From Corynebacterium aurimucosum (lineage in GTDB: Bacteria; Actinomycetota; Actinomycetes; Mycobacteriales; Mycobacteriaceae): DNA of 64,000 nt. The stretch covers positions 806,001-870,000 of the forward strand of contig NZ_CP047048.1 of the NCBI RefSeq assembly GCF_030408555.1, written 5' to 3'. The position numbers were made by a program, and so were the translations under genes. Positions within the stretch are counted from its first letter, which is position 1. The number at the start of each line of letters is the position of its first letter. This document shows, one piece after another, positions 29,287-38,586 of the stretch. The notes beneath the pieces were generated by a model. It was not told the DNA's origin. It saw only the letters and a program-made list of their open reading frames with translations, and ran no database searches.

Positions 29287-30690
29287 ATGAACGCAGCTAT
29301 CGATCGCTATTTCAAGATTTCCGAACGCGGATCCACCGTAGGAACCGAGGTCCGCGCAGGCGTGGTCTCGTTCTTCGCGATGGCCTACATCATTCTCCTC
29401 AACCCTCTCATCCTGGGCACCTCCGCCGACTCCGCCGGAACCACCCTGGGCATCCCTCAGGTCGCCGCCGCAACCGCCTTGGTAGCCGGTGTCATGACCA
29501 TTGCCTTCGGCATGATTGCGCGCTACCCATTCGCCATGGCCGCGGGCCTGGGCATGAACACCTTTGTGGCCGTGACCATGGTTTCCCTCAACGGTTTGGA
29601 ATGGCGCGAGGCCATGGGCCTCGTGGTCATTGAAGGCTTGATCATTGTTTTGCTGGCCATCTCCGGATTCCGCCAAGCCGTCTTCGACGCCATCCCCGCC
29701 TCCATGAAGGCCGCGATGGGCGTGGGTATCGGCATGTTCATCGCGCTCATCGGTTTCGTGGACGGCCACTTTGTCACCCGCGTTCCGGATGCTGCGATGA
29801 CTACCGTCCCGGTGAGCCTGGGCGTGAACGGCTCGATTGCCACATGGCCGGCCTTCATCTTCGTCGTGGGCCTGATTCTGTGCAGCTTCTTCGTCATCCG
29901 CCAGGTCCGTGGTGGTCTCTTCATCGGCATCGTCATCACCACCATCATCGCCATGATCATCCAGGCACTGACCGGTTCCGAGGACTGGGGCATGGCCACC
30001 CCGGAGGTACCCAGTTCCCTGGGCGGTCTGCCGGACCTGTCGATTGTGGGCCAGGTGGATCCGATTAGCGCCTTCACCAAGCTGGGCGTGGTCTCCACCG
30101 CCTTGCTCATCTTCACGCTGCTGCTCACCAACTTCTTCGATGCCATGGGCACCATGAACGGCCTGGGCAAGCAGGCCAACCTCGTGGATGAGAAGGGCAA
30201 CCTGCCGGAGATGAAGACGGCCCTGGTGGTCGAAGGCTTTGGTGCTGTTGCTGGCGGTGCCGGTTCGGTGTCCTCCAACACCGTGTTCGCGGACTCGGCG
30301 GCCGGTATCGGTGACGGTGCCCGCACCGGCCTGGCTAACGTTGTAACTGGCATCATCTTCCTGCTGGCCATGTTCCTCACTCCGCTCTACGAGATCGTGC
30401 CCATTGAGGCGGCGGCACCCGTCCTCGTCATCGTCGGCGTGATGATGGCGGCACAGCTCAAGGACATCGAGTGGAACCGCATGGAGGAGGCTATCCCGGC
30501 CTTCCTCACCATCGTGGTCATGCCCTTTACCTACTCCATCGCCAACGGTATTGGCGTGGGCTTCATCGCTTATGCACTGATGGCTACGTTCGCGGGCAAG
30601 GCCAAGAAGGTCCACTGGATCATGTGGCTCGTGGCCGCTCTCTTCGTGGTCTACTTCGCCATGGATCCCATCAGCTCGCTGTTGGCATAG
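29287..30690 (+). CDS. NCS2-family purine permease (AzgA/GhxP-like)
   Basis: 467 residues, about 12-14 hydrophobic helices. RYFKISERGSTVGTEVRAGVVSFFAMAYIILLNP is the signature N-terminus of the AzgA-like subgroup that imports adenine, guanine or hypoxanthine; FAMAAGLGMNTFVAV and GAGSVSSNTVFADSAAGIGDGARTGLANVVTG contain the substrate-binding helices. Proton-coupled uptake at the inner membrane is the family mechanism. It stands as a single transcription unit or with the downstream trmH-like gene 43 nt away. Confidence 0.9.
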   Translation: MNAAIDRYFKISERGSTVGTEVRAGVVSFFAMAYIILLNPLILGTSADSAGTTLGIPQVAAATALVAGVMTIAFGMIARYPFAMAAGLGMNTFVAVTMVSLNGLEWREAMGLVVIEGLIIVLLAISGFRQAVFDAIPASMKAAMGVGIGMFIALIGFVDGHFVTRVPDAAMTTVPVSLGVNGSIATWPAFIFVVGLILCSFFVIRQVRGGLFIGIVITTIIAMIIQALTGSEDWGMATPEVPSSLGGLPDLSIVGQVDPISAFTKLGVVSTALLIFTLLLTNFFDAMGTMNGLGKQANLVDEKGNLPEMKTALVVEGFGAVAGGAGSVSSNTVFADSAAGIGDGARTGLANVVTGIIFLLAMFLTPLYEIVPIEAAAPVLVIVGVMMAAQLKDIEWNRMEEAIPAFLTIVVMPFTYSIANGIGVGFIAYALMATFAGKAKKVHWIMWLVAALFVVYFAMDPISSLLA

Positions 30691-30733
30691 CCCGCCGGGG
30701 ATGAGCGCTTGGCCCGGCGCCTAGACTAGGGCC

Positions 30734-31555
30734 ATGCGTTTTGTCATTGATGACCCCACAGACCCTCGCCTGGATGATATCCGAGATCTCAAGCACGCGG
30801 ATAAGTCCGGCGAGGGTTTCGTTTTTGGTGAGGGCCCACTGTGCGTGGAGCGCCTGCTCGCCTCCCGCTTCCCGGTGCGCTGCATCATTGGTTTTGAGGG
30901 AAAGCTCGACACGTTCCTGGAACACCACGATGTCGGGGATATCCCCGTCTACCAGGTCACCCGAGCCACGTTGGGGGAGGTCACTGGTTTCGACATGCAC
31001 CGTGGGCTCGTCGCTGCGGCTGACCGCGCGGAAGCCTGGACCGTAGATGAGGTCATAGACGGTGCTCGCACCCTGGCAATCATGGAAGGCGTGGGCGACC
31101 ACGAAAATATCGGCTCGCTTTTCCGCAATGCCGCAGGCATGGATGTTGACGGCATCCTCTTAGGCTCGGGTGCGGCGGATCCGCTCTACCGACGCTCGGT
31201 GCGTGTCTCTATGGGGCATGTCTTGCGCCTGCCCTGGGCGCGTTTCGACGGCGGCTTCACCACGTGGCAGCGGGGTCTAGAGCAGCTGCGTGAAAAGGGC
31301 TTCCGGCTGGTGTCGCTGACCCCGCATCCGGATGCTGTGCATATTGCCGACGCCCTCGAAGGCGCAGACAAGGTGGCCCTGCTGGTGGGTGCGGAGGGGC
31401 CAGGACTGACCGAGCATGCCATGCGTGCCACCAACGTGCGCGCCCGCATTCCCATGGCAGAGGGCACGGATTCCCTCAACGTAGCGACGTCGGCGGCCAT
31501 TGCCTTCTACGAGCGCCAGCGCTCCCAGAGGCTCCGCGAGGTCGATACCGCGTAG
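30734..31555 (+). CDS. SpoU/TrmH-family RNA 2'-O-methyltransferase
   Basis: 273 residues. The N-terminal substrate-binding domain (about 1-100) is followed by the knotted SPOUT domain: GVGDHENIGSLFRNAAGMDVDGILLG (motif 1), ALLVGAEGPGLTEHAM (motif 2) and ARIPMAEGTDSLNVATSAAIAFYE (motif 3). It methylates ribose in tRNA or rRNA with SAM; the target is not predictable. TAGACT 9-14 nt upstream of the ATG hints at a leaderless transcript. The 3' end overlaps the convergent gene by 49 bp. Confidence 0.9.
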   Translation: MRFVIDDPTDPRLDDIRDLKHADKSGEGFVFGEGPLCVERLLASRFPVRCIIGFEGKLDTFLEHHDVGDIPVYQVTRATLGEVTGFDMHRGLVAAADRAEAWTVDEVIDGARTLAIMEGVGDHENIGSLFRNAAGMDVDGILLGSGAADPLYRRSVRVSMGHVLRLPWARFDGGFTTWQRGLEQLREKGFRLVSLTPHPDAVHIADALEGADKVALLVGAEGPGLTEHAMRATNVRARIPMAEGTDSLNVATSAAIAFYERQRSQRLREVDTA

Positions 31556-32337
31556 CGGCGTACCAGCCCGCCTAGGTGCTTGGCGGTGCGGAGGATCTCT
31601 TCTCCGGTGGATTCCGGTTCGAGATCGTGCTCCTCGTAGTCGTCATAATCGTTGAGGCCAAGCTTCGCCACTGAGGTGGTGGCTACCTCGCCCACGCTTC
31701 GGCGGGGCGAGGGAGTATCGACCTTGGGCTCAGGGCGCCCGTCGGTGGCGTAGCCTACGACGTCCACGTCTGGGCCGTCCTCACCCACCTCAATGCCCAG
31801 CCAGAACTCCTGGGCGGCTTCGGTGATGGTGAGTGGCTCGAAAGGCAGGGAGATACCGCCCACGGGCTCATCCATCTCTCCGGCCCAGAAAGGGGCCTCA
31901 AAGGTTTCGGGCAAGCCATGATCCTCATAGAGGTTAAAGCGCGTTCCGCACAGGGAGCGTCGCAGGCGGCTGCCCGTCCAGTGCGCAAACCCGGCGTAGC
32001 CGGTCTCCGAATCGGAAGCGAACGCGTAAATCTCCGTGGCGGGCACGGCCTCGCGCAGGGTGCGGGAGAGCTGCGAGAGAATCAGCTGATCATCGTGGAT
32101 GATGGTCTGCACGACTGTCACACCGGGATAGCCACCCACATAGAACTCGCTCGCGCCGGGCTCGGCGGAACGGTTGAGGGGGAATTGCCCGATGGGCGTG
32201 ACGGGTAGAGAGGGATTGAGTTGAGCAAGGAACTTGCGGCCGAAGCCGCGGTCGGCCTTGGGCTCGCCGCGAAGAACCTCGGCGGGATCGGCGGCGGTGA
32301 CGTACCAGAGAGTGAGAACGGCGCTTTGGGTATCCAC
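31507..32337 (-). CDS. Conserved actinobacterial protein (DUF6928-like)
   Basis: 276 residues, cytoplasmic, no signal peptide. MDTQSAVLTLWYVTAADPAEVLRGEPKADRGFGRKFLAQLNPS is typical of a Corynebacteriales family that lies beside SepH. The C-terminal 90 residues are acidic and low in predicted fold (DYDDYEEHDLEPESTGEE). Function unknown. It starts 13 nt after the SepH stop, so they share a transcript. Confidence 0.65.
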   Translation of the reverse strand: MDTQSAVLTLWYVTAADPAEVLRGEPKADRGFGRKFLAQLNPSLPVTPIGQFPLNRSAEPGASEFYVGGYPGVTVVQTIIHDDQLILSQLSRTLREAVPATEIYAFASDSETGYAGFAHWTGSRLRRSLCGTRFNLYEDHGLPETFEAPFWAGEMDEPVGGISLPFEPLTITEAAQEFWLGIEVGEDGPDVDVVGYATDGRPEPKVDTPSPRRSVGEVATTSVAKLGLNDYDDYEEHDLEPESTGEEILRTAKHLGGLVRRYAVSTSRSLWERWRS

Positions 32338-32350
32338 GGCAGGCTACTCG

Positions 32351-33529
32351 TTAATTGCGGGGGCGCTTGGTAGAGGAACGAACGCCGAGCAACACATCCT
32401 CCCAGTGCGGGGTGACGGCCTTACGGCGACGCTTGGTGGGCTTGGGCTCCGGATCCGGGTTCTGGAGGAAGTCCTCGTCCACTCCAGTTTCCTTCTCCTC
32501 CGCCTGCTGCGCGGGCTCTTCGTTAGCGGACGCATCCTCAGCGCTTGCGGTGTCGGCCGGGTGCTCTCCACCGTGCGGGGATGGGAGCACGGAAGGCTCA
32601 GCGTATCCGTCGACGTCGGCCTCAGCGTCGTCGTAGCCGCCGGTGTAGGAAGACAGCTCCGTCACACCGGGGGCACCAGCGCGCGCATCCTCGTTGACTT
32701 CCCGGTCCTCGGCGTAGTCACGGCCATCGATGGCTTCGTCGTAGCGCTCTCCGCGGCCTACAGAGGTCAGCGAACGTACCGGCTGTACGAAGTCTGGGTC
32801 CGTCAGGTCAGCGGCGACGGAATTGCGTGCCTCCACCGTGGCTGGCGAGGACATGGTCTGTTTGAAGGTCCACTCGGCCTCGTTGGCGGACAGCCCGGTC
32901 TTCCACGTAATGCGGAGGATCCACGGCTCGCCTTGGTGACGGTAGGCATCCCACGTCGCCTCCGACAGCGAGTGCCCGCGCGCGGCGAAAGCAGTGGCCA
33001 GAATCTCCCACAGGGTGAGCTTGGCCGGGCCATCCTCGCGGATGGGGTGTGCCTGCTTGGCGACGTCCGCGATGCGCGCCCTCTCCAAGAGCACCGGGTG
33101 TGCGAAAGGCTCGATACGGGATTCCGGAACGTCGAGTTCCTCAGCGATCTCCGCGGCGGTTGCGCCGGCGCGGATGCGGGATTGAATCTCATTGGGGCGC
33201 AGGCGGATTTCTTGTGCCTGCGGTGTGGGCTGGCTCTGCGGGGAGGAAGGTGAGCCGCCAGAGGCAGGCATGACGGTGTGCAAGCCGGTGGAGCGCTCAG
33301 CCTGTGCAGACGCGGTGGAGGAATCTTCGGTTGCCGTGGTGGCGTCGTCCTCCTCCTGGGCGGCCGAGCCTTCCGCCGCGGTTTCGGACTCGGATTCGGC
33401 AGAGTCGGCGGGAGCGAAAAGCTCGCGAAGCTCGTCGGTGACTTCGAGGAAGAACTCCTCACCATCCTCAGCCCGGAGGACGAGCGAGGTGTCAGTTGAG
33501 TCGCTGGGTGCGAGGAAAATCTCGCGCAT
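32351..33529 (-). CDS. sepH: Septation protein SepH (DUF3071)
   Basis: 392 residues from ATG 33529, chosen for AAGGAG about 10 nt upstream and the family start MREIFLAPSDSTDTSLVL. The SepH domain is interrupted by an acidic/Ala-Ser-rich insert (about residues 40-90), then QEIRLRPNEIQSRIRAGATAAEIAEELDVPESRIEPFAHPVLLERARIADVAKQAHP, which includes the helix-turn-helix-like FtsZ-interacting motif. A long acidic disordered C-terminus ends in a basic tail (KPTKRRRKAVTPHWEDVLLG). In Streptomyces and Mycobacterium SepH binds FtsZ and promotes its assembly. Confidence 0.88.
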   Translation of the reverse strand: MREIFLAPSDSTDTSLVLRAEDGEEFFLEVTDELRELFAPADSAESESETAAEGSAAQEEDDATTATEDSSTASAQAERSTGLHTVMPASGGSPSSPQSQPTPQAQEIRLRPNEIQSRIRAGATAAEIAEELDVPESRIEPFAHPVLLERARIADVAKQAHPIREDGPAKLTLWEILATAFAARGHSLSEATWDAYRHQGEPWILRITWKTGLSANEAEWTFKQTMSSPATVEARNSVAADLTDPDFVQPVRSLTSVGRGERYDEAIDGRDYAEDREVNEDARAGAPGVTELSSYTGGYDDAEADVDGYAEPSVLPSPHGGEHPADTASAEDASANEEPAQQAEEKETGVDEDFLQNPDPEPKPTKRRRKAVTPHWEDVLLGVRSSTKRPRN

Positions 33530-33582
33530 GATGGCGCTCCTTAGCCTGGTAGCGGACATGTGATGAAGTCCACTTTACCCAG

Positions 33583-33620
33583 AACATGCCCCGAACTCTG
33601 GCAAGAGCGCGGGGCATGTT
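33583..33620 (-). terminator. Terminator after serC
   Basis: AACATGCCCCG and CGGGGCATGTT form an 11-bp perfect stem between the serC stop and the SepH start, both on the minus strand. Confidence 0.75.
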
Positions 33621-33683
33621 GTACGCGGCAACAAATAAATGCAACAAATGTTGTTGTGCGGCTGAAGGAGCTTCGAGCGAAGC

Positions 33684-34814
33684 TTAGCGGTTGTCTAGGA
33701 CGTAATCGATAGCCTTGATGAGCTTGGTGACGTCCGCCGAATCAATTGCCGGGAACAGGCCCACGCGCAGCTGGTTGCGGCCTAGCTTGCGGTAGGGCTC
33801 GACGTCGAGAATGCCGTTGGCGCGCAGCGTTGCGGCGACCGCAGCGGCATCGACGCTGTCCTCGAAGTCAATGGTGCCGACCACCAGGGAGCGCTCGGAA
33901 GGCTCGGCCACAAAGGGGGTGGCCTCCGGGCGGGCCTCGGCCCAGTTGTAGAGGATGGAAGAGTTCTCCGTCGTGCGCTTGACCATCCCGTCGAGGCCGC
34001 CGTTGGCGTTCATCCACTGGACCTGGTTCTCCAGCATGAGCAGCGTGGCTACAGCCGGGGTGTTATAGGTCTGGTTCTTGCGGGAGTTGTCCACTGCAGT
34101 CTGCAGGTTGAGGAAGGCCGGGATGAAACGATCGGAGGAGTTGATCTTCTCGATGCGCTCCAGGGCTGCCGGGGACATTGCTGCCAGCCACAGGCCGCCG
34201 TCGGAAGCGAAGCACTTCTGTGGGGAGAAGTAGTAGACGTCAGCATCGGACATATCTACCGGCAGGCCGCCGGCACCCGAGGTGGCGTCGATGACGACGA
34301 GCTGCTCTGCGTTATCCGGATGAGGGCGGGTTACCGGAACCATAGCGCCGGTGGAGGTTTCATTGTGGGCCCAAGCGATGATGTCGGCGCCTTCGGCGTC
34401 GGCGGCCTTCGGGTCTGGGGCGGTGCCGACCTCTGCTTCGGTGACGAGCGGGGCGTCGAGCCACGGGGCGGCGGCAGCGGATTTAGCAAATTTAGAGGAG
34501 AATTCGCCGAAGCTCAGGTGGGCGGACTTTTTCTCGATCAGGCCGAAGGTTGCTGCGTCCCAGAAAGCGGTAGCGCCGCCGAGGGAGAGAACGATTTCAT
34601 AGCCCTCTGGCAGGGAAAATAGCTCAGAAAGCCCCTCGCGAATGGAGCCGACGAGGTTCTTGACGGCGGGCTTGCGGTGCGAGGTGCCAATGATGGTGTC
34701 GGCACCGGCGGTGATTGCCTCAATTTGGGCGGGGCGGACCTTGGAGGGGCCGCAGCCAAAACGGCCGTCGGAAGGGAGGATATCTGCTGGCAGGACGAGT
34801 TCTGAGTTGCTCAT
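33684..34814 (-). CDS. serC: Phosphoserine transaminase
   Basis: 376 residues of the mycobacterial/corynebacterial SerC type. FGCGPSKVRPAQIEA begins the protein, GTSHRKPAVKNLVGSIREGL follows, and YYFSPQKCFASDGGLWLA contains the PLP lysine. It converts 3-phosphohydroxypyruvate to phosphoserine in serine synthesis. It is divergent from gltA across a 151-bp gap. Confidence 0.95.
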   Translation of the reverse strand: MSNSELVLPADILPSDGRFGCGPSKVRPAQIEAITAGADTIIGTSHRKPAVKNLVGSIREGLSELFSLPEGYEIVLSLGGATAFWDAATFGLIEKKSAHLSFGEFSSKFAKSAAAAPWLDAPLVTEAEVGTAPDPKAADAEGADIIAWAHNETSTGAMVPVTRPHPDNAEQLVVIDATSGAGGLPVDMSDADVYYFSPQKCFASDGGLWLAAMSPAALERIEKINSSDRFIPAFLNLQTAVDNSRKNQTYNTPAVATLLMLENQVQWMNANGGLDGMVKRTTENSSILYNWAEARPEATPFVAEPSERSLVVGTIDFEDSVDAAAVAATLRANGILDVEPYRKLGRNQLRVGLFPAIDSADVTKLIKAIDYVLDNR

Positions 34815-34871
34815 GTGGGCAGTGTAGCCTAATTTCGTTCGCGCACTAGATACTTTGCCAGGATTGCCAAT

Positions 34872-34887
34872 GTTGGCAGAGTCACAA
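34872..34887. promoter_or_regulatory. Weak GlxR-like site upstream of gltA
   Basis: TGTTGGCAGAGTCACA has a perfect right half-site (TCACA) and two mismatches in the left. GlxR is known to act on gltA in C. glutamicum; here it is a weak match. Confidence 0.3.
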
Positions 34888-34965
34888 GTTTTGCTACAGT
34901 GTGAAGAGGTTTAGATCTGTCGCGCCGGCTTTGGTCGGCGTTGAACATTGAGGAAAGGAAAACAC

Positions 34966-36256
34966 GTGGCTTCTGAAAAGAACAAGGTTGTACTGCAGTA
35001 CCCCGGCGGCGAGTACGAGATGGACATTAAGCAGTCCACGGAGGGTGACTCCGGCTTCGATATTGGCAAGCTCCGTAACGAGACTGGCTTGGTGACCTTC
35101 GACCCGGGTTATGCAGCGACCGGTTCCACCGAGTCCAAGATCACCTTTATTAATGGTGAGGAAGGCATTCTCCGCCACCGTGGTTATGACATCGCGGATT
35201 TGGCTGAGAACGCCACCTTTAACGAGGTGTCCTACCTGCTGATTAAGGGCCACCTGCCGACTGAGGACGAGCTGTCGAAGTTCAACACTGAGATTCGCCA
35301 CCACACTCTCTTGGATGAGGACTTTAAGGCCGCCTTCAACATCTTCCCGCGCGATGCGCACCCGATGGCCGTGCTGGCCTCCTCCCTTAACATTCTCTCC
35401 GCTTACTACCAGGATCAGCTCAACCCACTGGATGAGGAGCAGCTGGACAAGGCTACTGTCCGCCTGCTGGCTAAGGTCCCGATGCTGGCCGCTTATGCCT
35501 ACCGTGCGTCGCAGGGCAAGCCTTATATGTACCCGGATAACAAGCTCAACGCGCGCGAGAACTTCCTGCGCATGATGTTTGGTTACCCGACTGAGGAGTA
35601 CGAGGTTGACCCTGTTGTGGCCAAGGCTCTGGACAAGCTCCTCATCCTCCACGCTGACCACGAGCAGAACTGCTCCACCTCCACCGTCCGCATGATCGGC
35701 TCTGCGCAGGCCAACCTGTTCGTTGCCATCGCCGGTGGCATCAACGCACTGTCTGGCCCGCTGCACGGTGGCGCTAACCAGGCCGTTCTGGAGATGCTTG
35801 AGGATATCCAGAACAACCACGATGGTGACGCTACCGACTTCATGAACCGCGTGAAGAACAAGGAAAAGGGCGTTCGCCTCATGGGCTTCGGCCACCGCGT
35901 GTACAAGAACTACGACCCGCGCGGCCATCGTCAAGGACACTGCTCACGAGATCATCGATCACCTGGGCGGCGACCCGATGCTGGATCTGGCCATGAAGCT
36001 CGAGGAGATTGCGCTGAACGACGACTACTTCGTCTCCCGCAAGCTCTATCCGAACGTCGACTTCTACACCGGCTTGATCTACCGCGCCATGGGCTTCCCG
36101 ACGGACTTCTTCACCGTCCTCTTCGCCATCGGCCGCCTGCCGGGCTGGATTGCTCAGTACCGCGAGCAGCTTGAGCTCAACACCAAGATCAACCGCCCGC
36201 GCCAGATTTACACCGGCGAGACCCTGCGTAAGGTCACCCCGCGTAGCGAGCGCTAA
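34966..36256 (+). pseudogene. gltA: Citrate synthase gene with a 2-nt frameshift
   Basis: GTG at 34966 with AGGAAAGG upstream starts a type II citrate synthase (MASEKNKVVLQYPGG...). All core regions are present: GILRHRGYDIADLAE, NCSTSTVRMIGSAQANLFVAIAGGINALSGPLHGGANQAV with an active-site His, and [14 protein letters not shown] with another. After DPR the frame breaks at about 35922; the downstream frame resumes with [31 protein letters not shown] to the stop at 36256. Restoring DPRAAIV requires 2 extra nt in the CGCG run, so two bases seem lost from a CG repeat. As sequenced, the translated product would be about 403 residues with a wrong tail that lacks the C-terminal catalytic segment. Citrate synthase is normally essential for glutamate prototrophy, so a sequencing or assembly error is quite possible. 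Confidence 0.85.
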
Positions 36257-36428
36257 ACAGTAACCTCAGCGGCGGTCTTCCACAGGCTGCCGTGGCTTAG
36301 CGTATAGCCCATACGCTGCATTTCTAGGGCCGAGCCCCACATCTCCGCTTATACTGGAGGGCGTTGTGGCTCGGCCTACGTGTATGCGGCCAGCAAAGAA
36401 GAAAGTAATCCAAGGAGGATAATCCCCA

Positions 36429-36785
36429 ATGGAAAAGCCCGTAATTGAGCCGGCAACGGAGCCTGCTCCCCAGGACCTTGTCATCGAAGACATTGTGGTG
36501 GGTGACGGCGCCGAAGCCCAGCCGGGCGGCTTCGTTGAGGTTCACTACGTTGGTGTTGACTATGAGACGAACCAGGAATTCGACTCTTCGTGGGGTCGTG
36601 GCCAGTCCATCGAGTTCCCGCTGACTGGCCTCATCGCCGGCTGGCAGGAAGGAATCCCGGGTATGAAGGTGGGCGGCCGCCGCAAGCTGGTCATCCCGCC
36701 GGAGAAGGCTTATGGCCCGGCTGGTGGTGCACACCCGCTGTCTGGCCGCACGCTGACCTTCGTTATCGATCTCATCCGCGCCTAG
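36429..36785 (+). CDS. FKBP-type peptidyl-prolyl cis-trans isomerase
   Basis: 118 residues, a single FKBP domain. VEVHYVGVDYETNQEFDSSWGRGQSIEFPLTGLIAGWQEGIPGMKVGGRRKLVIPPEKAYGPAG contains the active-site Tyr, Asp, Phe, Ile and Trp pattern. No signal peptide, so cytoplasmic. RBS AAGGAGGA lies 10 nt upstream. It follows gltA as in other corynebacteria. Confidence 0.93.
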   Translation: MEKPVIEPATEPAPQDLVIEDIVVGDGAEAQPGGFVEVHYVGVDYETNQEFDSSWGRGQSIEFPLTGLIAGWQEGIPGMKVGGRRKLVIPPEKAYGPAGGAHPLSGRTLTFVIDLIRA

Positions 36786-36789
36786 CGTA

Positions 36790-36812
36790 GAAGGGCATAG
36801 CCCTTTCCGTTT
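36790..36812 (+). terminator. Possible terminator after the FKBP gene
   Basis: AAGGGC-ATA-GCCCTT is a short perfect stem followed by TCCGTTT. Confidence 0.4.
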
Positions 36813-36954
36813 CCCGAAACGACGCCCTTACCGGCCGTGCACTAGAGCACGGCACACATTGGTGAGGGCGTTTCGCGCGTTTTCGTCTGGGTTGAAGGAC
36901 GCGAGCCGCCATTTTCCGCCACACAGCGCGCGGGAGTGCGGCACAATGGAGGGC

Positions 36955-37803
36955 ATGAGTGTCCCACAAACTACGTTCAATGATGACCGCGAGATGCCGC
37001 TGCTGGGTCTCGGCACCTACAAGATGCACGGGGAGGAGCTTGTCCGCTCCGTGCGTGAAGCCATCGACCTGGGCTACCGCCACTTCGATACTGCCACCCT
37101 CTACGAGAATGAAGAAGAGCTAGGCCAAGCGCTCAACGCCGCTATGAAGGCTGGCGACGTGACCCGTGATGAGCTCTTTATTACCAGCAAGGTGTGGCAC
37201 GACCACCATGGCAAGGACAAAGTGGGCCAGGCCTTCCGTGAGTCCCTGGACAAGCTGCAGCTGGATTACCTTGACCTGTACCTTATCCACTGGCCCTGGC
37301 CACAGGGCGGGTTGTACGTGGAGACCTTTGAGGAGATCGCCCGCATGCAGGGCATGGGGCAGATTGCATCGATTGGCGTGGCCAACTTTTATGAGGAAAC
37401 TCTGCAAACCCTGATCGATGAGACTGGTGTCGTTCCTGTCCTCAATCAGGTTGAGTTGCATCCGGGCTTTACGCAGCCGGAGCTGCGTCAATTCCACGAT
37501 AGCCATGGCATCGTGACGGAGGCGTGGTCGCCGTTGGCCCGCGGCATCATCCTCAATAACCCAGAAGTTATGGCCGTGGCCGAGAAACACGATATTACTG
37601 CTGGCCAAGCTGTCCTGGCGTACCTGTTGAGCAAGGGGATTTCGGTCATTCCGAAGTCCAGCCGCCGCGAGCGCTTGGAGGAAAACTTCGCTGCCGCGAA
37701 GGTTGAGCTCACTGCAGAGGATATTGCGGCTCTCGACGCGCTTGATGGCAAGGAAGGATTTGGCCGCATGTTCAAGGACCCGCGTGAGTTTCCTGGCGCC
37801 TAA
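36955..37803 (+). CDS. Aldo/keto reductase (2,5-diketo-gluconate reductase type)
   Basis: 282 residues from ATG 36955, which has GGAGG upstream. GYRHFDTATLYENEEELG carries catalytic Asp and Tyr, FITSKVWHDHHG carries the Lys and DLYLIHWPWP the His of the tetrad. VIPKSSRRERLEENF is the NADPH-binding segment. The protein reduces small carbonyls with NADPH; the physiological substrate is unknown. A strong hairpin follows the stop. Confidence 0.9.
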   Translation: MSVPQTTFNDDREMPLLGLGTYKMHGEELVRSVREAIDLGYRHFDTATLYENEEELGQALNAAMKAGDVTRDELFITSKVWHDHHGKDKVGQAFRESLDKLQLDYLDLYLIHWPWPQGGLYVETFEEIARMQGMGQIASIGVANFYEETLQTLIDETGVVPVLNQVELHPGFTQPELRQFHDSHGIVTEAWSPLARGIILNNPEVMAVAEKHDITAGQAVLAYLLSKGISVIPKSSRRERLEENFAAAKVELTAEDIAALDALDGKEGFGRMFKDPREFPGA

Positions 37804-37847
37804 AGCTTGAACACTTAGGGGACGCGTTATGCGCCCGTGAGCGATGG

Positions 37848-37925
37848 AGCCCGTCTTCCGCACCGTGCTCTTTCTTCCTTCAATATTGGGGAAGAGGAGT
37901 GGGGGTGCTGAAGGCGGGCTTTGTT
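37848..37925 (+). terminator. Long stem-loop terminator
   Basis: AGCCCGTCTTCCGCACC and GGTGCTGAAGGCGGGCT pair over 17 positions with two mismatches, with an inner CTCTTTCTTCC/GGGAAGAGGAG helix, followed by TTGTTGTG. The rest of 37926-38238 holds no gene and should contain the promoter of the transporter operon. Confidence 0.7.
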
Positions 37926-38238
37926 GTGTTCCTGGGGGTGGAAATCGGCAGGGGAGGGCAGTGAAGATCTGTTAAAAACCCTGTGAAGTTTCGGTTTGCT
38001 AAATTAGATTCCCTCTTTGAATTCTCCTGTGGGGGTGTTAGCGGTGAGCTGAAAATGCCTTGTAGATGCAAGGAGAGGGGGTAGCAAAAGTGTGTGTTAT
38101 TAACTTTTCTTGGCAGGATTTACAACCTTGCAAGAGTGGTTAGGTAACTTACTGTGCAAGGCAAAACGTGATTGAAGACACTAACTTTTGTCTCTCACCG
38201 CGGTTTGTGGAGAAAAGACCCTTTGTAAGGAGAGCGAC

Positions 38239-38583
38239 ATGACTGACGCACCTGCTTCGATTAACTCGCGCCGCGAACCAACGCCGCAAGAGTTCGTCGA
38301 GATGCGTGATAGCTCGCAGTTTTCTAAGCTGCGCGGCACATACCGCAAGTTCACCTTCCCCATGACTGTGGCGTTCTTTGTGTGGTACGTCCTCTACGTG
38401 CTGGCCGCCGTTTTTGCGCCAGACTTCATGGCTATTGAACTTGGGGGAGGCTGGAACGTCGGCCTCATCTTCGGCCTGGCCCAGTTCCTGACCACCTTCA
38501 TCATCACGTATATCTACGTCAATTACGCCAACAAGAACATCGAGCCGCAGGCAGCGGCCATTCGCCAGGAACTGGAGGGCTAA
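38239..38583 (+). CDS. DUF485 membrane protein, small partner of the MctC-like transporter
   Basis: 114 residues from ATG 38239 with AAGGAGAG upstream. Two membrane helices (FPMTVAFFVWYVLYVLAAVFAPDFM and NVGLIFGLAQFLTTFIITYIYVNYA) form the DUF485 pair typically encoded before acetate/monocarboxylate symporters (as yjcH before actP). It lies 3 nt before the symporter gene. Its role with the transporter is inferred from that linkage. Confidence 0.88.
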   Translation: MTDAPASINSRREPTPQEFVEMRDSSQFSKLRGTYRKFTFPMTVAFFVWYVLYVLAAVFAPDFMAIELGGGWNVGLIFGLAQFLTTFIITYIYVNYANKNIEPQAAAIRQELEG

Positions 38584-38586
38584 ACA

